Shown here: piece by piece, positions 1 to 12,110 of the stretch
Layout: each line of letters starts with the position of its first letter
Numbering within the stretch: position 1 is the stretch's first letter
Assembly: GCF_035083965.1 (NCBI RefSeq)
Contig: NC_089726.1
Location: forward strand, 24,350,559 to 24,414,558
Reading direction: 5' to 3'
Source: Branchiostoma lanceolatum
Lineage: Eukaryota > Chordata > Leptocardii > Amphioxiformes > Branchiostomatidae
DNA: 64,000 nucleotides
Made by a program: the position numbers and the translations under genes
The notes under the pieces: generated by a model
The model's input: only the letters and a program-made list of their open reading frames with translations
Told to the model about the DNA's origin: nothing
The model's database searches: none

Positions 1-130
1 GCCATGTGTGGCAGATTCTGTATATAACGGATGGTTAGTGTTACGAAGTTTACACATGTCTCAACGATTTTCAAACTTGTTCTCTGTAATACATGTACAA
101 TGTAAGCTTCAACCTGAAAAACTTTTCATG
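1..130 (-). pseudogene. LINE RT C-terminal remnant at window edge
   Basis: Read on the minus strand, this stretch resembles the C-terminal part of the intact LINE RT at 57.72-59.56 kb. The shared piece corresponds to its 'MCKLR...H.L.IESG' segment, and the nucleotide similarity to about 57,980-58,070 is visible over roughly 80 bases. The remnant is interrupted by stops and frameshifts. The catalytic domain would lie at higher coordinates but is not recognisable there. Assignment rests on one short alignment by eye. Confidence 0.45.
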
Positions 131-3100
131 AGAACATTCAGAACTAGAGATTAAGAACAGAATGCTTTTTCTCTTCCCCTTACACTCATTATTCTTTAAA
201 CTAATTTTAACACGAGCAAAATAATCATAAGAAAGCGGCGACGATGATGGTGATGATGAAATAAATCATATGAAATATACGTACATAGATTAAGAACTAT
301 AATGGGTTGATTTTAAATGGATTATAAACGCTGTATTTATAACAGGCGCCTGGTGCAGTGTAATGTTTAATACATCATGGGGAATGGAAGTAGGTGTTTT
401 TTTAGTTTCAAAACAAGGCAATACATTTAGAATAGAATTAGGAAAGTTGTTATAATCAATAACACGTATCGCACACTCGTTTGGGCGAGGGATGTTTGAA
501 CTAAGGTGTATGCAGATTGTTGCTTTGTCGAGTTTGGCTAGCATTACATCGGAAATTTAGATTTATGAAGCACTCAAACGTGCCTGGAAGATAATCACTG
601 AAAAAATTGGAATAGGGAAATATCTACCTAATGATATTAATAATGTTTTTAAATCTTAAACTTCAAAAATATAGGTAGAGAATTGACATCAAGATGGATT
701 CAGTGGACATACGCCCATTTTTTAAAGCAGGATTAGAAGCTTCAGTGTATTAGACTATTATATAGTAATAATGGCTTGTTGAGTAAGAAGATGTTTGATA
801 TTAACAACAATTCTAATAATGTTGACATTGTTTTAAATTACATGTCACATAGACTATCATATTTCCTTTTAAGATAGCTTTTAGGTCTTTTTTGATACCT
901 TCGGAAACGTCGGGACAATATGTAAAAAAATTGTCAGTATTTTCTGAGTACTGAAAGCATCGGGATTCAGAAATGAATATGAAAAAAAACACAAATTAAT
1001 CAGCGAGCGGTTGTGAATGGTAAGTGAATAAACTAGCAAACGTTCTGCCTCGGAACATTCGGACGCACGCCAGAGAAACATTATTCACCCTAGCCCGACG
1101 TAGATACGTTCGTTATTTATCATTACCGAGTAAACTAAATGTACAGATCAAATTTAGATCACGTTAGTAGCAGCATAAATGCCATTCTGTATCGACAGAT
1201 TTCGAGATAAGCGTTGTCACAACACGCTGTATGTTATCGTAGCTACATCTACTGATCTGCAATAAGATCAGTTTCCAGGGCCACACCAAGCCTGGGGATA
1301 CGCCTGAGAGATGCCAGGTGTGACCTAAATTCAGCGGTTATCTTTTAGACAATGTAATCCTAGGTGCATCTGGAGAGTACGTCTAATAGAGCAAGTACGA
1401 GATTTCGAACATACGCAGATCTTCTCCGGAAGGAGTAAGCTCGTTACAAATTCATTTAGAGCTAGCTAAGCTATGGGAATATGCAGTCTGCAAATATTTT
1501 GTAAATACAGGACATCGATCATCATAACTCAAACGTCAGATCAAAGAAGACAGGAGTCCACTTGACTAGGTCAACAGGTGTGAGGCACGGAATGCTTGAA
1601 TAAGGCTTCCATTGTGTTAATTTTGTTCTGTCCACAAAAAGCACCAGTTAAGCGTTTGCCAACGGTTGCTATAAATGTTGACACCAAAAGAAAAACTGCT
1701 TATTTGTTAATCTCTGTATTGATGGTGTTTATTTGTTTGAGTTTTTCACAAAGTAATAACTTGAAGGGGAAAAGGTGCATGCTCACCTTTACAGGTTGTC
1801 CCCCCTCACATTTAAAACAACATCATCTAAACAAATTCAACTATAAAAATCTATAAAGCGGGTCGTACAACTGTGAAGCATGAACCAGATATCAACATGC
1901 TAGGGAAAGAATATATTTTTTTTTTAAAAGAACAAAATGCGACAAAGCAATAGATGAGTTACACTCACAAGACGTGGTCCAAGTGTATGGGAGATAAAGA
2001 TTGCGGGGTGCGTTGAATCTGTAGTAGATGGCTATGCCTTGTTTATATTTACACGCTATGATATTATACAGATTAGCTGCTCGATTTCCAATTCAACGGA
2101 GATCATGAGTCAACACTTTTAAGATAGTGACAAGCCTGGCGATGTATGTGTTGCTCAACACTGAAGTCTTAGATCTAATAAGAGATAGCATAAAGAATCT
2201 ACGACTTCTTGTGGGTCTAGTGGTAAGTGAAAAATATTTCTCTGTCCTTGACTTAACGAATAATACTGTATAATATCTCTGGCGGAAACGTAAGCGGTAA
2301 CACTTGTTGTGTTGCTTGTATTTTCTTGTTGGCTAGGTGGCTAGCTTGAGGTCCTGAAATGAACGTGTCGTTGCGCCCCTTAAATTAGAGTGTTTGCTTT
2401 TCAACAAATGCATCATGACTACATACATTTCTTGAGCAGAACATGCAAAAACTTTATATTTCTCTCCCATGCAAAAATGTACTGTTTCATGTTAGCCATC
2501 TCATAAATTAACCAGCCAAAGTAACTTTTACTTATAAATAAACCGTCCCGAAATTCATTTATCTTTTTTTTCTTACACTTGGACATACACAAAGATGCAA
2601 GACTCGAGACTTTGAAGCTACATAGCTTTGCTTTCTTTATTTTCAAACTGTGATATTTGTACCACAATGCTATTACATGCATGCAATTCCAATCAAGGAC
2701 GTTGGCTTAACTCACATGAAAATTGAAGCTCTACTTCCAAACAAACTATTCATGTCGAGTCTGTCCTGTGATACTGGATACTATTCATCGCTGGCAAGTA
2801 AATTGAAATTGGATTGGAATGTTTTCCATTGTTATCTGCTGTGCTCCGTCCCATGCAATTTCTCATGGACCATGTTCTGCTTCCTTCTCCATGAGGGGTC
2901 CAATCTGGAGGGCAGACACAGGAGAGTGAGAGTGGACATTTCAAAATTGAGTGGAAACATTGATGAAAGATTTTAGAGATTTTTCAGTGACTTCTTGATT
3001 AAAAAAAAACAACGTAGATGCGCACACACTGCTGCTCTTGGCCGAACAACTAGCAACCGACACCATCTTTTATGTACACGGCCTCGTGAGTCAGCAGAAA

Positions 3101-5540
3101 ATAAGCCTATTTCAATTTCTTAGCACGTGCAAGCGTACCTGTTGTGTGTCCAGAACAACATCTGTGAGGTCATAAAACCATATCAGGGATTATCTTAGAT
3201 GCCCGTGTTTGACCTATGTCCACACTTACATGTTAGTTTAGTGTCAGAAGAAAACAGATCTCACCTGTTGTATATGCCATGATCATGATATTCAGCCAAT
3301 CTCATCTGAAAAGTAATAGACAAATAGTATTTATTATTTAATAGATTTATCATTATCGAGTGTATCAGTGGACACCTTTTGATTTAAAAGTTATTCTAAA
3401 CGATTTTCAATGGAAAATGGTAATAAAAATGACAGACATCTAAATACAACATGTACAAGTATTTTGCTGGCAAATGATAAAAAACAAAAACTGATAATAT
3501 CAATTTCACATTGACCTTAAGCTTAAATAGACTTAAAAAAATTAAAACGAACTTTCATGCGGAAAATGTTTCTAGTAAGTCCGAAACAAATCATTTGTAC
3601 CTAAAACAACAAACCTCGGAGTAGGTGCACAGTGGTTAGAAATTGAAAACGGTCTACACAATGATATGTCAGCTTGTGGTTGTAAGGGATTTGTTAAGAT
3701 ATGAAAGTTTTAATTTTAAAGATCTGTATCACGTTTTCAAAACCTCAATAATCAAAAGAACCAGTAAATAAGTAAGTTATGGCACAGGATATCCCCCAAT
3801 CCTATTATTAGTAACTAAACCACATCCGAGAGTGGAGAAGTCAGAAGTTTGTAACATCATAGATATACCTAGTTCACAATAAATCCTGCTCACGGTACGG
3901 TGGCAGCCTTTGCCATAGAAAACATGATCTGCAGAGGACATCAATAATTCAACTATGTTCGGTCTCCTTCCAAGCGGTAATAATCGAGGTAATTTTTCTC
4001 TGGGCAATAGAATGGGGCACCCGACAGGGGTTTTGTACAGCGTTATGCACATATGGCTTTCAACTTCGTACAGCCCTTTCCTAACATATGATGATTTTTG
4101 AACTCAATATTTCTAACATGTTTTGAATTTTGATAGCCAGCCGAAGAAAAAAAAGGCACGAAATCGCCGAGGCTTGGCTCGGCTAAACAGGCTGGGTGAG
4201 GGGACTGACATGGTTCCGCGCACCAGGCCTGTCTTGCCGGCTGTAGTAATTAGAGCTTGGATATACGTAGGCTAACGTTTTTAACAGACATACAAAAAGT
4301 AACACTACAGAATAATATTAGGAACTAGAGTATTTTGAGTTACGCTCTGTAATTCTCAAAATTAGAATTATTGCCAACGTCAGTGAAATAGAGTAAGAGC
4401 GGTACAAAAAAGTGTCCTGTGTCCAAAAGACCACCAATTTACAACCTATAATACGTTTATAGAGAAAAAGGAAACTACTTTTCCTTAAAATCGCACTACA
4501 CACACATCACAAAAAAACTGTCCCCAAAACAAAAGCAAAGGCCAACAAGTATGAATTTAGATTCAGCTTTTAAACTAGAGAAGTAACATATTTTGTTTTT
4601 TTCCAATGCTTGCTCATCGATCTCATGCTACTTTGATTTAGCCAAGGGACTTGCAATAAGCTTCAATTCTGCTAAAGGTAATCTGTACTTCACACTAATC
4701 ATGACATTATGAAAATCATTCGATAGGCTTATTGTGAAATGCTATTTGTGAACAGAAATGTGTCTCCCGGCAGTCTGTACTTTGGTATTCAGACGTGAAC
4801 AACGTTTAAAAACGAATATGTATTCGACGTATTCTGAGCGTCCTTGCAGCAAAATTTTACCTTGAATTTTTTTACCTAAATCTAATACTCGGTAATGTCC
4901 CTTTCCCCGTCTAATCGATATGAAAACATCTGCGCATGCTAGGGTATAAACATATTTTGCAGATTTAGACGACTGATAAAACTAAACTATCTACTTAGCT
5001 ACCAATAGCATGAATATCTGTTAGTTTTAAAATTCATACTTCTACGATGTGAATGGTTTCTTTTTCATTCGCCGGTATGCCCAGGAGTTCATTGCAATGT
5101 TGATATTTAAATTAAGGCGTTAGATATTCAAATATCGGAAATTTTTTCTCAGTTTTATGAGTTCAAATTAAAACGATTACAAGTAAAATAGTTCACAATG
5201 TTCATGCTTTCCAAGTAGTGATTTACATAACATGTTCTGCCTCAAATACATAATATATAAGAAAATTAACTATCCGTCAAAAGATTAATAGTCCTGAGAT
5301 ATTTTCTAATAGAATGTAAATTTGAAATAGATCTACTACAGTATCAGCAAAATGTTCCTATTCTGTCAATAGTAATTGTTCTAAACACGTTTCAATATAA
5401 AGAAAATAAGCCAATATAGGCAAAATGATATCAACAAAACCATCTGCTTGGATCGCACTTGACCTATAAGCCGTTCGCTTAACTTGGAGTCCTGATGTGA
5501 CACGTTTCGAATCCATGATTCTTTTTCCCATTTGTATTAT
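131..5540. other. Intergenic or intronic DNA with no recognised gene
   Basis: No convincing coding region, RNA gene or terminal-repeat element was found here. Open frames are short (under about 110 codons), lack recognisable motifs and are typical of AT-rich DNA. Short homopolymer runs are scattered through it. A weak exon-like stretch near 2750-2900 on the minus strand is discussed under rejected items. Confidence 0.6.
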
Positions 5541-5548
5541 ATCATTAT

Positions 5549-6731
5549 TTGAACCAAAACAGACTCTTAACTCAGTACCAGTCGTTCAGAAAGAAACACT
5601 CCCGTGAGACAGCACGTCACTTAGTGATCGAAGATTGGTTAAGCTCCATCGATGCAATGGAATTAACCGGGGTTGTCTTTTGCGACATATCTCGAGCATT
5701 TGACACGCTTGATCACAGCGTAGTTTTGCAAAAACTTCAACATATGGCATGGAATTGGTTCCAGTCGTATTTGAGTGGGAGGATGCAACGTACATGCATA
5801 AACTTATCGTTATCCACAGCACTCAGTGTCATCTGTGGAGTGCCTCCGGGATCAATTTTGGGCCAACTTATTTTCATATTGATAACATACACAACTGCCT
5901 ACAGTTCTGTAAGATAGCCAGAAACTGCAGAGACTTCAAAGTAGAGGTGGTCGTGTGGTTCTGAGATGCAGTCGCTACACCTCTTCTGCGACTGTCTTGC
6001 ACACACTTGGGTGGACCCCATTAGCCGACGTACACAAGAGAAACAAAGCCACACGAGTCTTTAAGGCACTCAATGGCATAACGCCTCCCCACCTTACTGC
6101 ACTGTTTAGCTAGCTTGCAGACATCCATACCCATAATACCCGCTTCAGAGCACAAGGCGGCCTTCAATTACCAAAAGCAAAATCAAAACAAAGAAAGCAA
6201 GCCTTGTCGTGCTCTGGGGCGGTGCTCTGGAACTTCTTATCTACTAGATTAAAATCGGCAAAAAAACTTTAACTCTTAAAACGAATATATAGAGAAGAAC
6301 ATATGACTTAGGAATAAGTTCATTTCACTCCTCAATGAATCATTATACTTTCTACTTGTTTTTATTTGATAATATGATTTAACGATTAGAGTCATTATTG
6401 ATATGAGTTTCCTATAATTTACACATTGATATGCAAATTCCGTTACATTTAAGTTTTTTCATTGTTTTGACTCTCCATTATGTTCTGGTTCAATATGTCT
6501 AGTCTCTTGAGTTATCGTTACTTCGGTTATCATCTAATTATGATTTCTTTTCTTTGTTGAAGACTTAAATTTTCAAGTTAACCTTTATTGCTGTATTGTT
6601 GGTCATTATTTGATATTTCTAAATGTTTCTTTGTATTTATATATAAGGGGTCTTACCCCCCAGAAATCTTTGAAAAACGCCACCAGGCGACATGTATTTC
6701 TGGTAAAACAAATAAACCGAACTGAAACTGA
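5549..6731 (+). mobile_element. 5'-truncated L2/CR1-group LINE, dead
   Basis: The plus strand encodes pieces of a non-LTR reverse transcriptase. Seen in order are an RT motif around 'VVFCDISRAFDTLDH', a 'WFQSYLSGR' segment, and a degenerate 'CGVPPGSILG' where functional elements have GVPQGSILGP. About 5980-6290 then encodes the usual C-terminal end (roughly 'HTLGWTPLADVHKRNKA', after frame correction). The catalytic YADD segment between about 5900 and 5980 is missing, so the copy is inactive. A 3' UTR follows, ending near 6731 in an aactgaaactgaat-type tail. Clade L2 or CR1 is inferred from the motif style. Confidence 0.75.
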
Positions 6732-7900
6732 ATGTTTTGGCTAAAACCGTATAAATAGGGAATTCCCGTAATACCTGATGGTTTTAACCGATCATTTAAC
6801 AAAATAGGGTATTTCTTTGATAATAAAGTCTGACAAGACTTCTGTTGCCAATGGTAAATGCGTTGATGTCAAAATTAGGCCATAGAATAACGTCATAAGC
6901 CTTCATCCATCCCATGGGATCCGCCATCTTGGATAGGCGATCATGAAATTTTTAGAAATACAATTTTTGCTACTAAAGATCCCAAAACACAATTAAAATA
7001 GACTAGAAACGTTGATTTTCAAACTAATAATGCTGTCTGCCATCTTTGATTTTGGCAGATGACGTCATCAAATACGTTTGTATGTTTCACATTTTCCGAC
7101 CAATGGTCTTATGCTACGTGCCTACATTTTATATACAATATATCGCTTTATCCTATTGATTCTGGCATTCCACATTCGCCCGTTTCCTGCTTGTCTAGCT
7201 AAGTGTTCAAAAAGTAGGTATTCACAGTCCATCAACAGGGAGCCTTCAGGCGGGTTGTCTCCTCCGCACACGTAGGCTTTCAGGGTGCGCGCTGTGCGTG
7301 AGGGTTGAACAGATAGAAGATTTGTACAGACGTATCTTCATTTGATGTGGACGTCTGTGGTCCCTCCATATATGTTGTAGGGAGCTGAAACGGGATTGTT
7401 CGATGTCCATTTTGTATTTCACATCTGCTCTCTGGTCACCATCACATTGCATGCGGCTTCCGAGGTAGTCAAATGTGTGGACGGTTTCTAGCTGTTGGCC
7501 TTGTAGGATGGCGTGATCACGTTCCTTTTCCTCGGCAAGTCTCTTCTGGCGCTGTACCTCCTTTTCTGCGAGGCTACCGGCACGTAACCGGGTCTTGGCG
7601 GTGGAGGGGTTATGTAGGCACCAGCGACTCCGGTGAATGGCTAGGCCTCTTTTTGTTGAAAAGTCGCTTGTGCAATCTGGGCATCAAGCGTCATCAAATG
7701 AGCATAATTCATGAATACTTAATCAGGAAAATTGCATTAGATTACATGGGATCTTAATGATGTAGGAGAGCAAATGTGGTAGATCAAGAAAGCCTTGAAA
7801 CCTAATTGTTTGAGCCGAAATTAGCGAATTTTGTAATATATGCCTGTCAAAAATCATAAACTTATACTATTACTGAAAAATTGTTGTCGTGGTGTTCACA
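6727..7900. mobile_element. Decayed copy of the TTAA-type MITE family, split by a LINE
   Basis: Two blocks, about 6727-7073 and 7689-7880, align collinearly with the interior of the complete 919-bp element at 28,041-28,959. Shared landmarks are an 'aaatagggaattcccgtaa' motif, a 'gggatccgccatcttgga' motif, and a 'aatcaggaaa.ttgcat' motif near the right side. The copy lacks both terminal inverted repeats. It is interrupted at a gtcatcaaat site by the RT fragment at 7074-7688. 7901-8270 holds nothing recognised. Confidence 0.7.
7074..7688 (-). pseudogene. Non-LTR RT fragment with internal C2H2 zinc finger, flanked by an 11-bp TSD
   Basis: The minus strand is open from about 7691 down to 7246. 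It encodes a C2H2-type finger (C-x2-C-x12-H-x4-C: 'CPDCTSDFSTKRGLAIH' then 'RWC'), a charged linker ('KEVQRQKRLAEEKERDH'), and the RT thumb ('FDYLGSRMQCDGDQRADV', 'FSSLQHIWRDHR', 'MKIRLYKSS'). A finger inserted between palm and thumb is, from memory, a feature of certain metazoan non-LTR elements. The piece is truncated at both ends and lacks the palm. The 11-bp sequence cgtcatcaaat flanks it at 7063-7073 and 7689-7699 as a target-site duplication, and its sequence interrupts the collinear MITE copy. Confidence 0.75.
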
Positions 7901-9079
7901 TCGGTGGAGGCTTGGCTAAGATAGTCACCACAAACACAAGTTACTATCTCAATTAACTTTTGAAATGTAGTCAGATAACGAATTGATGTATTCCTATACC
8001 GTGAAGAAGTTAGCTTTATTTAGCCCAGAATATAAATGACAACACTGGCTTACCATGCTCTATTTATTAGTATCGGTATAAGTAAAGACATTGGGTGGCA
8101 GTTAATATCCTATTCTACCTTACAAATTCTACAGAGCTCCAGTCTATATACTGGCTTTTAGAATACCATGTAGACACCACAACTACAAGTCATATTTCTA
8201 GACATACAACAACCAAACATTGGAATTCAACTGCGAGGAGGGAATTTCCAATTTGCAAATATAGGTACAGTTACACTTTGAAACGACTTTGACAGGCTGA
8301 TTTGAACGTTGATATTTGAACACAAGGTTGATTTTCTTAAAACTGAAAGTTGTTTTGATTATGTAGCTTTGTTACAATCATTCTGCATCATTCTGTATGG
8401 TTTTATAAAACCAGTAGAAAAAAAAAATATTTGAATCGTTCACCAGTATTATACTAATCTTCTCCTGGCATTGTTTCAAGCCAGAGACAGTCTGGGATTT
8501 GTATGTGTTTATGTAGTTATGGCGGTCAATCAGCCTTTCAAACTGCAGCAAGGTAACAGCAGGTAGCACTTCCTGAATTAGTTGATGGTTCTGGCCCCAG
8601 GGTCCAGATTGAAACGAAAAGGTCTAAACATAATTGTCCAAATTTTTTATACTTAAATGGAGGTTAACATGCCATTTTCTACCTAAAATTGAACATTATG
8701 TATTATACATGATATATTAGCGAAATTAACTATCTGTCAAAAAATCAATAGTCCTTAGTGATTTTCTCATTGTAAATTTTAAATAGATCTACTACAGTAG
8801 AGTCAATTCCACATTACCGTGTGGGTGTTTGTTTCCTCTTATTCTAACATTTGCAAAATTTTTGTAACAATCTAATGGAGATAGGTAACTGTTCAGAGCT
8901 ATTTTCAACATTTAGTTGATGTTCTAAATAGTTTCTGCTGTGTTCCAATATGTTAGACAAATTTCTAAAATTACACATGTTATTTGTATTCCTTTCGAAA
9001 ATGTTGCAACATAGATTCATCATTTGTTCCTACATGTTCCAACTTACTATCTAAAATTATTGTTATCTAAATTCATATT

Positions 9080-9345
9080 TTGTTGCGTCTAGACAACCCT
9101 TGCTCAAGAAACATGATCTGTTCATACATCTACACATGTACAAAGAAGCGAGAATAAGTGACTCTACTGGATTAGCTTAGCTCATCACTTTCGTCTACCA
9201 TGTAACGTTACGTTTAACTTCATGCTGTATTTAGTTTACTGTGTATGTCATTTAATGTTAGTTAGGTTTATGTTAAACGACCTGTATCTAGCCCCTCGGG
9301 GCACGAATGTACAATAAAGGTCTTCATTCATTCATTACAAGAAAA
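9080..9345 (+). mobile_element. LINE 3' end with (tcat)n tail
   Basis: The segment ends in 'cccctcggggcacgaatg', then 'tacaataaaggtc' and a short tcattcattcatt tail, a familiar LINE 3'-terminal layout with an AATAAA signal. Near-identical copies lie in the opposite orientation at 35,484-35,760 and 61,905-62,170. No RT coding sequence of this element is attached here. Confidence 0.7.
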
Positions 9346-9349
9346 AGAC

Positions 9350-9735
9350 TTTGTCAAATTTGATGTAATTCAGTTTCTAACTCCTGGTTCTAACGATGGG
9401 ACCAAAGGTGGCCCTCTTTTTTCACCACGCTGGGGATCAGGCGAAGGTTGCAAAGTTCAACTGGTGTTTGGGAAAGTTCATAAACCTAACTGCTCAAGCC
9501 TTGCCGCCGTAAAAAATACTTTCTGAAACCTTTTAAAAAAGACTGACATTATTTAGAAACCACAGAATGTGGGATTCACGCCTCCGCGCGCTGCCTCCGA
9601 AACGTATCCACGCACTGTCTTCCACATGCCTCCGAGATGTGTTCCAGTTGTGTCGCTACAGGCTTTCGTACGTTTCATCCACCCAAACACTATCTACCTA
9701 CCAACATTCCTGAATATTAATGATGCGTGAAACCT
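9350..9735 (+). pseudogene. Coding-like dispersed repeat of unknown origin
   Basis: Frames in this block match, with frameshifts, minus-strand frames at 61,519-61,905 ('AKFNWCLGKFINLTAQALPP' and 'LPPKRIHALTSTCLRD'). Related pieces occur at 30,680-30,830 and 35,160-35,480. I do not recognise the protein. In every copy where it is preserved, the block directly abuts the LINE 3' tail, so the two may be one composite family. Stops and frame breaks are present in this copy. A conserved non-coding stretch follows to about 9990. Confidence 0.5.
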
Positions 9736-10004
9736 GTCAAACGGGTATAGTCGAAGCCTTTTACAATATTTTATAGGCTGGGGGCACAAGTCGGGGTGTT
9801 GACAATTTCTTAAGAGCTGTCTGTTGCCCTCCAACCCAATACCGGCCCCATCCTGTATGTGCCCGTCTGGCTACAATATGACTAAGACTCCTAACTGATA
9901 CAATCTAGCCGTGTTATGAAAGGGGATTATATATAATGCTGGCAAATGTTTCAAAAAGTGTTACTCAAGTCATATGGGCATACTTCATAGGCATCGCCAT
10001 ACCT

Positions 10005-10796
10005 GGGTCCCCAGAAACTGCGAAATGGAACGAAATGGAACGATATGATACAAGATAACATATGTAACATTATGAAATGAAATACCAGTACCGCTCGCTT
10101 CTGTATTTTAAATGCTTCCTGTTCCGGTCTACTGTGAATGTTACAACGTTCCGTATATTTCGCTATCTACCGGTATATCATTTCATAATGTTACATTTGA
10201 AAGGAAATATATGTTGTTTTGTTCCTTAGTTGCCACTCATTGTTAGTTTTCAACCAGTTTTCAGTCGAAACATCGTGGCGAGTTTCATTTGATTACAGTT
10301 AGGGTTTGGCTTCTACCATTATCTATAGTATGATGGTACTCATTAGAAAAGTGGATCTGTGCTTTTTTCTTTTATAAATCTAGTATTATTTGGATTTTAC
10401 ATCATTGCATATCTGTATCAATTCGTTTTGAAGGTTTTGATAATGAAATTACTCTCAGCGATTTGGTATTACAAAATATATTCACCGTATTTAACCTTAA
10501 TAACAGTGATATCGTCCGCTGAACTCTGATGACCTTTGTTTGCATGCTGCGACGCCATCTTGGAATACTGCGGAAATTTGATTTAGATCTTTTATTTACT
10601 GGCGGACAACGTAAGTTCAGCCCGGATAATTACATTTTCGAGAACTTGGACAGGTGACCGCTATAGACTAATTCCTAATGCTTATATCAATGAGGAAAGT
10701 CGAAGGGACCGACTAAAAATTTACTACTGTGGCCAGGTTTGACAGTATGTTGTTGAAGTTCGTTCCATTTCGTTCCATTTCGGACGTTCGGGGGAC
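10005..10796. mobile_element. 792-bp DNA transposon with TIRs and a 9-10 bp TSD
   Basis: The termini are imperfect inverted repeats of about 37 bp. The left end begins gggtccccagaaactgcg and the right end, reverse-complemented, begins gtccccCGAACGTCCG; both then share gaaatggaacgaaatggaac. The sequence cgccatacct flanks it at 9995-10,004 and 10,797-10,806. Arm 2 (about 61,290) and the related repeat near 30,450 have only one such site and no insert. A Mutator-like (9 bp) or hAT (8 bp) affiliation depends on where the ends are drawn. No transposase is encoded, so it is non-autonomous. Confidence 0.85.
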
Positions 10797-11269
10797 CGCC
10801 ATACCTAATCGCAGGTCAGCGGGTTTCATAGGAGCCCAAAATATACATTTTTGTATGAAAATTCCCAAAAATCCAAAAAAAAAATCATTTCAGGTACAGA
10901 GTGAAAGACAAAGGTGTGAATGAGGTTTTGTGAACATGTGTTTCTTTGGTACGAACTTTCAATCATTTGGTCCAAAGTTGTCAAGTGTCCAAAATTTACA
11001 TTTTTTGGTCAGAAAATAGAGAAAGTATTGAAAAGTATTGGAATTGGTACTAAAGAGTGCATTAAATTCTATGGGCATATAGGCATCCCTGTTGACCATT
11101 AATTTTGCTAATGAGATTTATTTATAATTTATATGACGCATGGAGTTGCATCAAATTGTATTTTCTTTTCTTAAAAAAGAGATTCCAGATAATTCAGCTG
11201 TACAAAAAGTTCCATAAACTCTCCACCTCACCGGACGCCATTATCGTGTGGTTATAATCAGTGTTGCCC

Positions 11270-12110
11270 CATAATGAATTTAGATCTTTATTGTACATTT
11301 TGCCCCACTAGGCTAAGCACAAGTCACATGTTAACAACCATGTACATATCCATGTATATATATAAACATGTAGTATACTCTAGTACTTTAGACTCCCTCT
11401 CGCTTCTTGGTGATTATATAAATGTAGGAGGCTGTATGATTAGTTACAGTTGGTTTATCGAATAAATGGTGTTACGTCGTTTTTGGGGTACACGTACGCG
11501 GGCGTGCAACAAGGAAGCATCCTGGGCCCTCTGTTATTCCTGATATATACAAAAATGACATCAATGATTTACCGTGCACGTCTAGCATGAATTGCTTTGC
11601 TGATGGCACCCCCTTGTCAAGTTCTAGACCAACGTCTAAGGAAATAGTCAGCATTACTAATTTCGACCACCAACTTGTTTCTGACTGATTCGATGTCTGA
11701 TGCCTTGAACTGTATCCAGACTAATACAAAAGTCCGCACAGAGCAGAATAGAGTTTTCCCCTATCTACATCTCAGGTCACCTCATTCAACAGGTCCCGTT
11801 CTACTCTCATCTTGGTGTTACCTTACATCAGGCCTTGGGCTGGACTGAGCACGCACAGATTCTATCTACTAAGGCCATGCAAGTTTTTTGACATCTCTAA
11901 AGGTTCTGAGGCAAGTTATACCTGGTTGAACTGGAATTAGCTTACATTACGCTGGTTCGGCCTAAGCTGAAATATGCCTCCATTCTCTTTAGCAATATGA
12001 GTGTTGCAGCCTCTAGGGACCTCAAACGTGTGCAATACCACACAGGTGAATTCAATTCAATTTTTATTGTAACAAACTGGCTGACACATAACGTGTGATA
12101 TTCTCACAAA
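11270..12110 (+). pseudogene. CR1-like RT remnant with LINE tail sequences
   Basis: From about 11,480 to 12,040 the plus strand carries a decayed RT: 'AGVQQGSILGPLLFLIY', then 'DINDLPC', a degenerate 'CFADGTPLS' in place of FADD, and later a segment equivalent to 'LVRPKLKYAS'. Several stops and frameshifts are present. 11,270-11,310 is an antisense LINE tail (ttattgtacattttgcccca). 12,050-12,110 is another poly-repeat tail (aattcaattcaatttttattg). Arm 2 keeps only the outer parts of this RT at 60,450-60,690, with about 380 bp in the middle deleted. Confidence 0.7.

Noticed and set aside
2650..2976. Open frames on both strands; the minus strand has an acceptor-like tctgccctccag and 'WTPHGEGS' text resembling part of a lectin-like exon
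   Set aside because: No complete domain, no partner exon and no conserved cysteine pattern could be identified, so a gene is not supported.
5475..5515. tRNA-like B-box (gtttcgaatcc), suggesting a SINE head
   Set aside because: No convincing A-box at the right spacing and no cloverleaf could be drawn; it may be chance sequence upstream of the LINE.
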